64,000 nt of DNA from Pseudoalteromonas sp. GCY (GCF_016695175.1 NZ_CP068023.1:1538501-1602500), one strand, 5' to 3'. Shown: positions 51,648-61,242, numbered from the stretch's first letter. The notes: generated from the letters alone by a model not told the origin. Translations and numbers: made by a program.

Positions 51648-53162
51648 ATGAATATAACCAAGATCGCAATTGTTGGTGGGGGCACAGCTGGTTGGCTAGC
51701 AGCTAATCATCTCGGCTTAGCGCTTTCTTCAAATAGCAATGTCGAGATTACAGTAATTGAATCTTTAGATATACCAAGTATTGGTGTTGGAGAAGGTACA
51801 GTTCCTTACATAGTTAAAAGCCTAAAAAAATTTGGTATTTCTGAAGCGGAGCTTTTGGGGAGCTGTGATGCTACCTTCAAGCAGGGGATAAGATTTGTTT
51901 CGTGGCTTGATGAAAAAGTTCATGGAGCACATAACTTTTATTATCACCCATTTGAAGCGCCATATCCCGAAGGACTGGATATAACTAATATATGGTTAAA
52001 TTTAGGGAAAAAAATACCGTTTGATTACGTTGGGATACAATCAAGGGTCTGTGAATCGGGGCTTGCACCTAAACTAAAAACCGATGGCAACTATCAAGGT
52101 GTGCTACCATACGCATATCATTTCGATGCAGCAAAATTCGCAAAATTGCTCAAACGTAATGCCCTAGATAGATTTAATGTCAGAGTTTTAAATGGAACAG
52201 TTGATGAATCTAAACTAGATCAAACAGGACATATTGAATCTCTTTGCATGACAAATGGAGACATACTGCATTTTGACTTTTACGTAGATTGTACTGGTTT
52301 TTCAGCGAAGCTAATAAGCTCAGTTTCTAATGACAGTTTTCAGGATAAAAGTGAGCAGTTGTTGGTAGATACAGCGCTAGTACAGCAGATAGAAAGAGAT
52401 GATCCAAGCAGCTTGAATCCTTACACAACGGCAACCGCACATAAAGCTGGCTGGATGTGGGAAATCCCCCTTACTTCCCGTACTGGAACTGGTTTTGTTT
52501 ATGCGTCTAAATATATGTCACATAAAGAGGCTTTAGAAACGTATGCAAGAATGCTGAATGTTGACTCTGTGAATCCTAGAAAAATAGAAATGAGAGTGGG
52601 CTATAGGAATCAAAGCTGGAGTAAAAATTGTGTAGCGCTAGGACTAGCGCAGGGGTTTGTCGAGCCTTTGGAAGCAACATCTATTTTACTAACAGACTTT
52701 TCTGCGGAATTCTTGTCGAAGAATTTCCCACTTTCTAGAGCTGAGATATCGGTATTCAGTGACCACTATAATGATGCAGTGAACTGCGCATGGGAAAGTA
52801 CAATCGATTTCATCCAGTTGCATTATATCCTTTCTGACAGGGTTGATAGTGACTTTTGGGTAGAGTATCGAAGCGATGTAAAGCTCTCAGACTCTCTAGA
52901 GCGGAAGCTTGCAAAATTTAGGCTACGTTCGCCCCAACAAATGGATTTTTGGAGTCGCTTTGAGCTATTTAATGAAAAGAACTTTTTATATGTTCTGTAT
53001 GGAATGAAATTTAACACTCACCCGCAAACGACGTCTCAAGCAGAGTTTGATATTGGGCTTAAATTATTAGATAAGAACAATGAGCAACTAAGGCGAGCTA
53101 AAGGAGCTCTTTTAGATCATGGAGAGTGGCTTAAACAATTTAAGCAATATATGTCATCGTAA
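51648..53162 (+). CDS. Tryptophan-halogenase-like flavin-dependent enzyme
   Basis: 504 residues. The FAD-binding loop is IAIVGGGTAGWLAANHLG, the halogenase motif W-x-W-x-I-P is present as WMWEIP, and a lysine in ATFKQGIRFVSW is placed like the catalytic Lys of PrnA. GVGEGTVPYI and GFVEPLEATSI also fit. Enzymes of this type use FADH2, oxygen and halide to make hypohalous acid for an aromatic substrate. Members beside TonB receptors and SapC are thought to prefer small indoles or unknown substrates rather than free tryptophan. No flavin reductase gene is adjacent. The ribosome site is AAGAGGG. Confidence 0.88.
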   Translation: MNITKIAIVGGGTAGWLAANHLGLALSSNSNVEITVIESLDIPSIGVGEGTVPYIVKSLKKFGISEAELLGSCDATFKQGIRFVSWLDEKVHGAHNFYYHPFEAPYPEGLDITNIWLNLGKKIPFDYVGIQSRVCESGLAPKLKTDGNYQGVLPYAYHFDAAKFAKLLKRNALDRFNVRVLNGTVDESKLDQTGHIESLCMTNGDILHFDFYVDCTGFSAKLISSVSNDSFQDKSEQLLVDTALVQQIERDDPSSLNPYTTATAHKAGWMWEIPLTSRTGTGFVYASKYMSHKEALETYARMLNVDSVNPRKIEMRVGYRNQSWSKNCVALGLAQGFVEPLEATSILLTDFSAEFLSKNFPLSRAEISVFSDHYNDAVNCAWESTIDFIQLHYILSDRVDSDFWVEYRSDVKLSDSLERKLAKFRLRSPQQMDFWSRFELFNEKNFLYVLYGMKFNTHPQTTSQAEFDIGLKLLDKNNEQLRRAKGALLDHGEWLKQFKQYMSS

Positions 53163-53299
53163 TGATAAAGCAGACAATTCAAATGTATGAAAGATCTGTA
53201 ATGCTTAAATAAATATTTAACTTCCAATTTGCCCGGAAAACCGCTAGCCTTAGGGGCAATAAATAAAGTAACAAATACGTAAAATAATGGAGCAGTATT

Positions 53300-54010
53300 A
53301 TGGCGGAACAACAAGTGCAGCCTTTACACAACGAAAAGCACGCTAATATCAAAGTAAAAAATGGCGTGAACGTTGATTTCCTTAAAACTCAGCACTTAAT
53401 GCCTGTAGTGGCGCATGAGTTTGCGCGTGTAGCGACAGAATTCCCAATGGCGTTTGTTAAAAACACTGAGTCAGGTCAATTTCAAGCGGTTGCTATGTTT
53501 GGTCTTCAGCCTGGTGAAAACCTATTTGTTGATGGTGATAAGTGGACTGGCAGCTTTGTGCCAATGGCCGCTGCACGTTACCCGTTTGGTTTGGTTAAGC
53601 ACCCAGAGCAAGATCAGTTTGGTATTGTTATTGATGAAGCAAGTCCGCTAGTTGGTGAAGAAGAAGGCAATGCGCTTTTCGAAGACGGTAAAGAAACTGA
53701 ATACCTAGGTCGTCGTAAAGAAGCGTTAGTTAGCTATGTTGAGTTTGCTCGCGTAACTGAAGCGTTTACTCAGTATCTTGCTGACAAAGAGCTTCTAGTT
53801 CAACAAACGCTAACGGTAGAAATCCGTGGTGAGAAAAAAGACATCAACGGTATCTACCTTGTGGATGAGCGTAAGCTAAACGAATTAGGTGACGAAGATT
53901 TCCTAGAGCTACGTAAACGTGGCTATTTAGCACCGATCTTCGCATTCTTAACTTCTACGCATCAAGTTGCGAGTCTTGCACGTATGAAGGCACAGCGCGA
54001 AGCGAGCTAA
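53300..54010 (+). CDS. SapC-family protein
   Basis: 236 residues, soluble, without a signal peptide. HLMPVVAHEFARVATEFPMAFVKN at about 35-58 and MAAARYPFGLV mark the SapC family (first named from Campylobacter S-layer loci). In Alteromonadales and Caulobacterales it often accompanies TonB receptors and flavin halogenases, as here. Its biochemical role is unknown. It starts 137 bases after the halogenase stop and is followed by a strong terminator. Confidence 0.85.
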   Translation: MAEQQVQPLHNEKHANIKVKNGVNVDFLKTQHLMPVVAHEFARVATEFPMAFVKNTESGQFQAVAMFGLQPGENLFVDGDKWTGSFVPMAAARYPFGLVKHPEQDQFGIVIDEASPLVGEEEGNALFEDGKETEYLGRRKEALVSYVEFARVTEAFTQYLADKELLVQQTLTVEIRGEKKDINGIYLVDERKLNELGDEDFLELRKRGYLAPIFAFLTSTHQVASLARMKAQREAS

Positions 54011-54040
54011 TCGCTTTTAGATATAAAACGATTCGATAGA

Positions 54041-54067
54041 AGCGCTTCCAGAGGAAGCGCTTTTTTT
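54041..54067 (+). terminator. Terminator of the receptor/halogenase/SapC cluster
   Basis: AGCGCTTCC-AGA-GGAAGCGCT followed by seven T. Confidence 0.85.
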
Positions 54068-54090
54068 GTGCATGCTATTTTATAACTGCT

Positions 54091-54139
54091 ACACCAATTT
54101 GCTCCTTCAAATTGAGCAAGTATTAAGGCAAATTGGTAT
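54091..54139. repeat. Dispersed palindromic repeat (copy B, most complete)
   Basis: ACACCAATTTGC and GCAAATTGGTAT are near-perfect 12-base terminal inverted repeats around CTCCTTCAAATTGAGCAAGT and ATTAAG. Related copies are at 45698-45754 and, inverted and incomplete, at 20157-20194. The right end touches the stop codon of the gene at 54139. Confidence 0.65.
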
Positions 54140-54615
54140 TACTTAGCGTTTGGAATAGGGCAGTATGAACCGCCACGAGGGATCCAAACCGAGCGTGTTT
54201 CCCAACGACAGTTATAAGCTACTCGGCGTTCTTCTTGTTGAGTTGAGTAGGTATTGTGTTGATGTATATATTGACCTCGGGGATGATAACCATGAGGATC
54301 AGGAATAGTCCAACCTCCGGGGCAGCTTTGTGTCGCGAGTACGGTTTTAGTTTCCCATAAAGTGTAGGGACCGTAAGGTTCACCGTACATTAATTTGTAG
54401 TGGCAAGTCTTATAACTAACATCAACGAGCTCTGTACGGTAGTCACATACCCACACACGTCGCTCATCCCAGTAGCCACCGCAGTCAACATTGTTTACTT
54501 GGGTGTCATAAAAAGTGTTGTAATCAATAACTTTAATTTGCTCTTGAGTAGCGGCGGCTTGAGCAGTACCAAGTAGTAGTGTGCTAAAAGCTGCAATTTT
54601 TAGAATGTTTTTCAT
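54139..54615 (-). CDS. Secreted Cys- and Tyr/Trp-rich protein of unknown function
   Basis: 158 residues with a signal peptide (1-20, cut after AQA). The mature protein has seven Cys (VDCGGYW, WVCDYR, KTCHYK, QSCPGGW, YNCRWE, SYCPIP and others) and many Tyr, Trp and His, suggesting a small disulfide-bonded extracellular protein. I know no family. Its TAA stop codon is formed at the edge of a dispersed repeat, so its original 3' end may have been altered by the repeat insertion. Confidence 0.65.
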   Translation of the reverse strand: MKNILKIAAFSTLLLGTAQAAATQEQIKVIDYNTFYDTQVNNVDCGGYWDERRVWVCDYRTELVDVSYKTCHYKLMYGEPYGPYTLWETKTVLATQSCPGGWTIPDPHGYHPRGQYIHQHNTYSTQQEERRVAYNCRWETRSVWIPRGGSYCPIPNAK

Positions 54616-54868
54616 ATCGATTCCTGTCGAATTTCGTTATTTTATTACTTTGAGTTATTTCAAAGTAATGAATATGTTTCCATTTTGTGGTCGAAATAAC
54701 AACCATAAATTGATTGAAAAATATTCAAATTTGCTGTTGTGCCGTGCAGCTCATGAGTTTCTTTCAACCATACTGTAAATCAGTTAGCTTGACAATTTTA
54801 ACGCGAAAGCTTGCATCGTTCTAAAATTCACCTCATGCTGAAGTTTAACAACGAACCAAGGTATAAAA

Positions 54869-55897
54869 ATGAAAAAAATCTCTTTGCTAGTAGCGTTATT
54901 AGCCTTGTCGGCGACGGCTGCTGTCGCTGACGAGAAAGCGCCCCCATTTGCGATCGCTATTCATGGGGGAGCTGGTACGATTGAGCGTAGTAACTTCACA
55001 CCAGAAAAAGAAAAACAATACAAAGCTAAATTAGAAGAAGCCGTTGAGGCGGGCTATAAGGTACTAGAACAAGGTGGAGAAAGCCTTGATGCGGTAACGG
55101 TAGCCATTAACATCCTTGAAGACTCGCCTTTTTTTAATGCTGGTAAGGGGGCCGTGTACACTTATGATGAAGGACATGAGCTAGATGCATCAATCATGGA
55201 TGGTCGTAATCGCCAAGCGGGCGCTGTGGCGGGGGTGAAGCACATTAAAAACCCAATCAACCTGGCAAAAGAAGTAATGCAACACTCAGTACACGTCATG
55301 CTAAGTGGCGAAGGTGCGGAAGACTTTGCTAAGAAACGCGGCTTTACGTTAGTGGAAAACAACTACTTTGACACCGATGCTCGCTATCAATCGCTCCTAA
55401 AGGCGAAAAAGCGATTGCAGATGAAAGAAGCGGCAACCAAAGACTATCAGGCGGCACACCAACAATTAGAGAGCCAATATAAGATGGGAACTGTGGGGGC
55501 TGTCGCACTCGATAAGCAGGGGAATTTAGCGGCTGGAACGTCAACAGGTGGCATGACGGCTAAACGCTTCGGACGGATAGGTGACTCACCGGTGATTGGT
55601 GCGGGCACATTTGCGGATAACCGCTCTTGTGCTGTGTCAGCAACGGGACATGGCGAGTATTTTATTCGATATAATGTCGCAGCTGATATTTGTGCTCGTG
55701 TCGCTTATCAAAACAAGTCGATTGAAAAAGCGGGACAAGAAGTGATTTTTGATACACTTTATCCAATTGGTGGCACGGGAGGGGTGATCATCGTTGACCC
55801 TAAAGGAAATATTAGCATGCCATTTAATACCGCAGGAATGTATCGTGCGAGCAAGTCGTCAACAACACAGACCTATGTTGGTATTTATAGCGAGTAA
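54869..55897 (+). CDS. Periplasmic isoaspartyl peptidase/L-asparaginase (Ntn hydrolase)
   Basis: 342 residues with a signal peptide (1-20, cut after VAD or VA). AIAIHGGAGTI at the N-terminus, NAGKGAVYTYDEGHELDASIMDG, and the self-cleavage site KMGTVGAVALD with nucleophile Thr208 define the plant-type asparaginase family; GTSTGGMTAKRFGRIGDSPVIG follows. The precursor would cut itself before Thr208 into two subunits and remove isoaspartyl residues or hydrolyse asparagine in the periplasm. It has its own terminator. Confidence 0.9.
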   Translation: MKKISLLVALLALSATAAVADEKAPPFAIAIHGGAGTIERSNFTPEKEKQYKAKLEEAVEAGYKVLEQGGESLDAVTVAINILEDSPFFNAGKGAVYTYDEGHELDASIMDGRNRQAGAVAGVKHIKNPINLAKEVMQHSVHVMLSGEGAEDFAKKRGFTLVENNYFDTDARYQSLLKAKKRLQMKEAATKDYQAAHQQLESQYKMGTVGAVALDKQGNLAAGTSTGGMTAKRFGRIGDSPVIGAGTFADNRSCAVSATGHGEYFIRYNVAADICARVAYQNKSIEKAGQEVIFDTLYPIGGTGGVIIVDPKGNISMPFNTAGMYRASKSSTTQTYVGIYSE

Positions 55898-55930
55898 AAC
55901 AATATTTCGTTGAGATTAAGCAAGTTCTTC

Positions 55931-55968
55931 AAACGCCAGCTACTATTATCATGATAGCTGGCGTTTTT
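55931..55968 (+). terminator. Terminator of the isoaspartyl peptidase gene
   Basis: AAACGCCAGCTA and TAGCTGGCGTTT form a 12-base stem followed by TT. It lies 15 bases before the CBS gene. Confidence 0.8.
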
Positions 55969-55982
55969 AATGGAGATGAGCA

Positions 55983-56411
55983 ATGCAATCAATAAAAGTC
56001 GCAGACTACTTAAATCATCGCCCCGTAACATTCAAACAGGATATGCGCGTAGAATCAGCTGTAGAAAAGCTGCTACAAAGCGGCCAGTCGGGCGGGCCGG
56101 TTATAGACGAAGCAAGGCGGGTTATTGGGTTTTTATCTGAGCAAGATTGTCTCAAAAAAATGTTAGAGGCGACCTATCAAAATGAGTCTCATAGCGTGGT
56201 GTCCGATGTGATGACAAAAGCGCCTCTGTGTGTAAAACGTGAAGATAGCATAGTGCAAATGGCAGATTTGATGACTTGCAATAAGCCCAAAGTGTACCCG
56301 GTAGTTGACGATGAAGGGCGCTTACTTGGGGTTATCAGTCGTGCAAACGTGTTATTAGCGTTGGATAAGCATTTACATGATGCTTATGTCTCTGGACACC
56401 GCTACGTATGA
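55983..56411 (+). CDS. Protein of two CBS domains
   Basis: 142 residues. CBS 1 (about 7-70; GQSGGPVIDEARRVIGFLSEQD) and CBS 2 (about 78-132; KVYPVVDDEGRLLGVISRANVL) fill the protein. Paired CBS domains bind adenine nucleotides and usually regulate a partner; none is fused here. The ribosome site is GGAGATGAG. Confidence 0.85.
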   Translation: MQSIKVADYLNHRPVTFKQDMRVESAVEKLLQSGQSGGPVIDEARRVIGFLSEQDCLKKMLEATYQNESHSVVSDVMTKAPLCVKREDSIVQMADLMTCNKPKVYPVVDDEGRLLGVISRANVLLALDKHLHDAYVSGHRYV

Positions 56412-56564
56412 CGTGATGAAATTTACGAGCTATTAAGGTAACTCACGAGGAGTTGCCTTGTGAATAACAGCAAAAATCTCAATTCCTAACCAAATTTAGG
56501 TGGGTTCGCCTAATCTGTTTTGATAAACTACACGGCGTTTTATGTAATCACAAGGTGTCGTGTA

Positions 56565-59500
56565 GTGCAGGTTGACTCGCTGTTCAAAGAGCTAAATTCA
56601 TGTCTTAAAAAGGATCACTTCATCCTCAAAAAGCGCCTTCATGGTGCGAAAAAAATTACCGATCAAGAAAAGCAAAAGCAGGTAGTCGCAAAAGTAGCGG
56701 CTGCGATAGCAAAAAGCCAAGCATTAAAGGTAACAAGAAGTGCCAATATTCCAGCAGTAGAGTATCCTGAGCAACTACCCGTCAGCCAGAAAAAAGACGA
56801 CATCAAAGCAGCCATTGCGAATAACCAGGTGGTTATTGTTGCCGGCGAAACGGGCTCGGGGAAGACCACGCAGCTGCCTAAGATTTGCTTAGAGCTTGGT
56901 CGAGGCGTGGATGGTTATATTGGTCATACACAACCAAGAAGACTAGCGGCAAGAAGCGTATCCACCCGTATCGCAGAGGAGATTGGCTGTGAGATGGGGC
57001 AAGAAGTAGGGTTTAAAATTCGCTTCTCAGATCAAGTCTCTGACAATACATACGTAAAACTGATGACCGACGGTATTTTGCTCTCGGAAATTCAACAAGA
57101 CAGATTTCTCAACCAGTACGACACAATCATAATTGATGAAGCGCACGAGCGTAGCCTGAATATTGATTTTATTCTGGGTTATTTAAAGCAGTTATTGCCG
57201 AAGCGTCCAGATCTAAAAGTTATTATTACCTCAGCAACCATTGACCCAGAGCGTTTTTCAAAACATTTTAATGACGCACCTATTATTGAGGTGTCAGGGC
57301 GAACTTATCCAGTAGAGGTGAGATATCGTCCAGTTGAAGATGTAGACTCACAAAATGGCGAAGCAGAAAACGACCAGTTGCAGGGCATTTTTGATGCGGT
57401 TGATGAGCTTTGTGCCGAAGGACCAGGGGATATTTTGGTATTTATGAACGGTGAGCGTGAAATTCGTGACACCGCTGATGCGCTGGCAAAACGCAATTTA
57501 AAAGGCGTTGAGATTTTACCTTTGTATGCGCGCCTGTCTAATGCCGAACAAAATCGCATTTTTGCGCCCCATAGCCAACGGCGCATCGTATTGTCTACAA
57601 ACGTTGCAGAAACGTCATTGACCGTACCAGGTATTCGCTATGTTATCGACCCGGGTACTGCGAGAATAAGCCGCTACAGTTATCGAACCAAAGTGCAACG
57701 CTTACCGATTGAAGCGGTATCACAAGCCAGTGCAAACCAGCGTAAAGGTCGATGTGGGCGTGTGGCATCCGGTATTTGTATTCGTTTATATTCTGAAGAC
57801 GACTTTTTAGGGCGCCCTGAGTTTACCGATCCTGAAATTCTAAGAACCAATTTAGCTTCGGTTATTTTGCAAATGCTCGCACTTGGACTTGGTGATATAA
57901 GTCAATTCCCATTTGTACAAGCGCCTGATAGCCGTAATATCAAAGATGGTATGTCTTTACTTGAAGAGCTGGAGGCGATAGTTCCTGCTAAGCGCAGAGA
58001 AAAAGCCAAGCTCACAGAATCAGGTCGTAAACTAAGCCGCTTACCCATAGATCCAAGGCTTGCCAAGATGGTGATGTCAGGGGCACAAAACAATGCGCTT
58101 TGGGAAGCGATAGTGATCACCGCGGCACTGTCTATTCAAGATCCAAGAGAGCGTCCTCAAGACAAACGTGCAGCAGCTGACGAAAAACACAATCGCTTTG
58201 AGTGCGAACACTCTGACTTTGTTGCATATCTAAATCTATGGAATTATATCGAAGCGCAGCAGCAAGCACTGACGCGCAACCAGTTTAGAAAGCAATGCCA
58301 AAAAGACTTTTTGGCCTATATGCGCGTACGTGAGTGGCAAGATATTGTATATCAGCTGACCACGGTGTGTGAGGAGCTCGGCTTTAAAATAAATAGCAGT
58401 CCTGCAAGCGATGAAGCTGTCCATCAATCATTGCTAAGCGGCATGCTTAGCCATATTGGTGTAAAAGACGAAAAGCAAAAGCAAGTGTTTAAAGGCGCAC
58501 GTAACAGCCAATTTCATATTTTCCCAGGTTCAACACTGTTTAAGAAAAGCCCTAAGTGGCTGATGTCCGCAGAGCTTGTGGAAACGAGTAAACTTTATGC
58601 TCGGGTTAATGCCAAAATCGATGTAAATTGGATTGCGCCGCTCGCTAAGCATTTAATTAATAGCAGCTATAGCGAACCGCATTGGGAGAAAAAGGCTGGA
58701 GCGGTTATCGCATTTGAACAACAAACCTTATACGGCTTGATCATCGTTGGCCGCAAACGCACGGTGTATAGCGATATTGATCCTGTTGTTAGCCGAGAGA
58801 TATTTATTCGTGAAGCGCTGGCAAACGGTCAACTCGGCCAAAGCGAAGGCTTTTTAAGCGCAAACCAAAAATTGGTTGAAGAAGTGCAGGCGCTTGAAGA
58901 TAAAGCTAGGCGTCGCGATATCCTAGTCGACGAAGAAGATGTGGTTGCGTTTTATAACGATCGAATTCCACAAGATGTAAATAATCGTGCTGCGTTTAGC
59001 AAATGGTGGCGTTCACAAAAGCAAAAAGACAAGCGTTTTTTGCATATGACGCGCGATCTGTTAATGAAGCATGACGCTGAACATATCACGGATATCCACT
59101 ACCCTGATACGTGGCAGCAAGGGAATTTGATCTTGCCTCTCAGTTATCACTTTGACCCAGGCCAAGCACTAGACGGCGTGGTGGTCAATATTCCTCTGGC
59201 ACTATTAAACCAAGTTCAAGATGAAGGTTTTGATTGGCATATTCCTGCGCTCAGACATGAGCTGGTTTGTGGGCTTATTAAGTCACTGCCGAAGACCTTA
59301 AGACGTAACTTTGTGCCAGCACCAAATTATGCCGATGCGGTGCTTGCCGCCGTTGAGGTAATGCAAGGCTCATTTATAGAAGCAGTGGCCAATCGTTTAC
59401 TCAGAATGACAGGTGTCAAAGTCGCCGAGTCGGATTGGGACGTTAGTGCACTTGAGCCGCACTTAAAAATGCAATTTCAGGTAGTTGATGACAAAGGTAA

Positions 59501-60458
59501 GGTGATAGACCATGGCTTTGATTTATTGGCACTTAAGGCAAAGTTGCAAGGGCAAGTGACCGAGACGCTTTCGCAAGTGGCAGAGCAAGGGATCGAGCAG
59601 ACGGATATTCAGCAGTGGGATTTTGGCGAGCTGCCAGAGCAATATACTAAAAAGCAAGGAAACTATGAGATTAAGGCTTTCCCAGCATTAGTCGATAAAA
59701 AGCAAAGTACGGCTATAGAACTGTTTGATAACGAAATAAAAGCCCAAGCGGCGCATCAAGCAGGATTGCGCCGTCTTGTGCTACTCAATGTTCCTTCGCC
59801 TGTTAAATACCTGCAGCAACACTTGCCAAATAAGGCTAAGTTAGGATTGTACTTTAACCCCTTTGGTAAAGTGCATGACTTAGTTGATGACTGTACAGAA
59901 GCTGGGGTTGATAAACTGCTGCGTGCATTTGGCGAGATCAGAGATGATGTCGCGTTTGAAAAAGCCAAAGAGCACATTCGAGCTGAGCTAGGCGACACCG
60001 TAGTTGAAATTGCGAAGCAAGTTGAAGCTGTGCTTAGCATTGCACACAGTATTAACAAGCGCATGAAAGGCAGAGTGGATCTCACGATGATCACCGCACA
60101 CGGCGACATAAAATCTCAGTTGTCCAGTCTTATCTTTAGAGGCTTTGTCACCGCTCATGGTGCTGATAAAATCGCTGATATTTTGCGCTACATGAAAGCG
60201 ATTGAAAAAAGGCTTGAAAAACTTGCGGTAGATCCAAACAGAGATAGGCTGTGTGTACTAGAATTGGAAAAAGTAGCTACGGCCTATCAAGACAAGTTGG
60301 AAAAAATTCCTTCTGGATTACCTGTACCAGAGTCGCTTATAAATATTTTTTGGATGCAACAGGAACTTCGTGTGTCTTTGTTTGCTCAAACATTAGGAAC
60401 GGCTTATCCGATTTCGGCTAAACGTGTTCTGAATTCGATAAAAGAGTGCGAAATATAA
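56565..60458 (+). CDS. hrpA: ATP-dependent RNA helicase HrpA
   Basis: 1297 residues from a GTG at 56565 (AAGG nine bases before), matching E. coli HrpA (1300). The DEAH helicase core has VAGETGSGKTTQLPK, IIDEAHERSLNIDF, SATIDPERFSKHF and the motif VI block QRKGRCGRVASG. Then come the helicase-associated and OB-fold parts and the long C-terminal region specific to HrpA (GNYEIKAFPALVD, AKLGLYFNPFGKV, IEKRLEKLAVDPNRDR). HrpA unwinds RNA and helps rescue stalled or collided ribosomes. Confidence 0.93.
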   Translation: MQVDSLFKELNSCLKKDHFILKKRLHGAKKITDQEKQKQVVAKVAAAIAKSQALKVTRSANIPAVEYPEQLPVSQKKDDIKAAIANNQVVIVAGETGSGKTTQLPKICLELGRGVDGYIGHTQPRRLAARSVSTRIAEEIGCEMGQEVGFKIRFSDQVSDNTYVKLMTDGILLSEIQQDRFLNQYDTIIIDEAHERSLNIDFILGYLKQLLPKRPDLKVIITSATIDPERFSKHFNDAPIIEVSGRTYPVEVRYRPVEDVDSQNGEAENDQLQGIFDAVDELCAEGPGDILVFMNGEREIRDTADALAKRNLKGVEILPLYARLSNAEQNRIFAPHSQRRIVLSTNVAETSLTVPGIRYVIDPGTARISRYSYRTKVQRLPIEAVSQASANQRKGRCGRVASGICIRLYSEDDFLGRPEFTDPEILRTNLASVILQMLALGLGDISQFPFVQAPDSRNIKDGMSLLEELEAIVPAKRREKAKLTESGRKLSRLPIDPRLAKMVMSGAQNNALWEAIVITAALSIQDPRERPQDKRAAADEKHNRFECEHSDFVAYLNLWNYIEAQQQALTRNQFRKQCQKDFLAYMRVREWQDIVYQLTTVCEELGFKINSSPASDEAVHQSLLSGMLSHIGVKDEKQKQVFKGARNSQFHIFPGSTLFKKSPKWLMSAELVETSKLYARVNAKIDVNWIAPLAKHLINSSYSEPHWEKKAGAVIAFEQQTLYGLIIVGRKRTVYSDIDPVVSREIFIREALANGQLGQSEGFLSANQKLVEEVQALEDKARRRDILVDEEDVVAFYNDRIPQDVNNRAAFSKWWRSQKQKDKRFLHMTRDLLMKHDAEHITDIHYPDTWQQGNLILPLSYHFDPGQALDGVVVNIPLALLNQVQDEGFDWHIPALRHELVCGLIKSLPKTLRRNFVPAPNYADAVLAAVEVMQGSFIEAVANRLLRMTGVKVAESDWDVSALEPHLKMQFQVVDDKGKVIDHGFDLLALKAKLQGQVTETLSQVAEQGIEQTDIQQWDFGELPEQYTKKQGNYEIKAFPALVDKKQSTAIELFDNEIKAQAAHQAGLRRLVLLNVPSPVKYLQQHLPNKAKLGLYFNPFGKVHDLVDDCTEAGVDKLLRAFGEIRDDVAFEKAKEHIRAELGDTVVEIAKQVEAVLSIAHSINKRMKGRVDLTMITAHGDIKSQLSSLIFRGFVTAHGADKIADILRYMKAIEKRLEKLAVDPNRDRLCVLELEKVATAYQDKLEKIPSGLPVPESLINIFWMQQELRVSLFAQTLGTAYPISAKRVLNSIKECEI

Positions 60459-60539
60459 ACTTGCATTTTAGAGTACGGCAGTTACTTTATTATATGAGGA
60501 AGTAAAGTTTTGGATTGTGAGAAGGAAGCGGCATTGAAT

Positions 60540-60923
60540 ATGTCCACACGAGAGAAAAGGAAAAATGCACCGCACCTGCTGGTGGTTGACGACGAGTATT
60601 TTAACTATGAAATGCTTGAGGTGGCGCTGTCAGGGGCGTTTGAGCTGAGCTATGCAAACTCTGGTACGAGCTGTTTATCTAATGCGATTGCTGATCCTCC
60701 AGATGCTATTTTGCTTGATGTGTGTATGCCGGGTCTTGACGGTTACGACACCTGTCGAATGTTGAAAAATACACCAGAGACGAAGGACATTCCTGTATTA
60801 ATGGTGTCTGGTTTAGAGTCCGAAAAAGAACAAAAAGCGGGATTCGATGCAGGCTGCGATGCCTATGTGGTAAAGCCATTTTCAATGCAATCGCTATTAG
60901 AAAAAATAAAATCAATGGTGTAG
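60540..60923 (+). CDS. Single-domain response regulator
   Basis: 127 residues from the ATG at 60540; a TTG at 60534 has better spacing to GAAGGAAG. It is one receiver domain: VVDDEYFN (acidic pair), AILLDVCMPGLDG (phosphorylated Asp), VLMVSGL (Ser in the Thr/Ser position) and AYVVKPFS (Lys). It has no output domain, so it acts through a partner. A PilZ gene begins nine bases later, so the two are co-transcribed. Confidence 0.85.
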   Translation: MSTREKRKNAPHLLVVDDEYFNYEMLEVALSGAFELSYANSGTSCLSNAIADPPDAILLDVCMPGLDGYDTCRMLKNTPETKDIPVLMVSGLESEKEQKAGFDAGCDAYVVKPFSMQSLLEKIKSMV

Positions 60924-60932
60924 GAGCATTAT

Positions 60933-61223
60933 ATGATCAATGAAGATAAACGCCGTTTTATGCGTATGGCGGTGGATGCAGTAGCAAAATTAACTGAACT
61001 TGAGTCGGGTAAAGTGCATCAAGGAATTTGTCACGATTTAAGTGCTACGGGGTTGTCGGTGACGGTGAGCGACCCAATTGAAGCAAATTCAACCGTTGAC
61101 ATTTTCATTGATTCCAGTGGCGATATGATCCAGCCACTTAGTGCTCATGCAACCGTGATCCGCTGTAGTCAAGAGCAGGACGAGCAGTGGGTTGTAGGAC
61201 TTGAAATCACCAAGTTCAATTAG
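60933..61223 (+). CDS. PilZ-domain protein, putative c-di-GMP receptor
   Basis: 96 residues forming a single PilZ domain. The c-di-GMP motifs are both intact: RRFMR (R-x3-R) near residue 8 and DLSATG (D-x-S-x2-G) near residue 36. TAGGAG precedes its start. Pairing with a stand-alone receiver suggests that the two act in one pathway of c-di-GMP response such as motility or surface attachment. Confidence 0.87.
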   Translation: MINEDKRRFMRMAVDAVAKLTELESGKVHQGICHDLSATGLSVTVSDPIEANSTVDIFIDSSGDMIQPLSAHATVIRCSQEQDEQWVVGLEITKFN

Positions 61224-61242
61224 ATTAATTAAAGCCCTAAAG

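Noticed and set aside
51648..54010. Secondary-metabolite biosynthetic cluster
   Set aside because: There is a halogenase but no synthase, carrier protein or export gene nearby, so an uptake-linked role is more likely.
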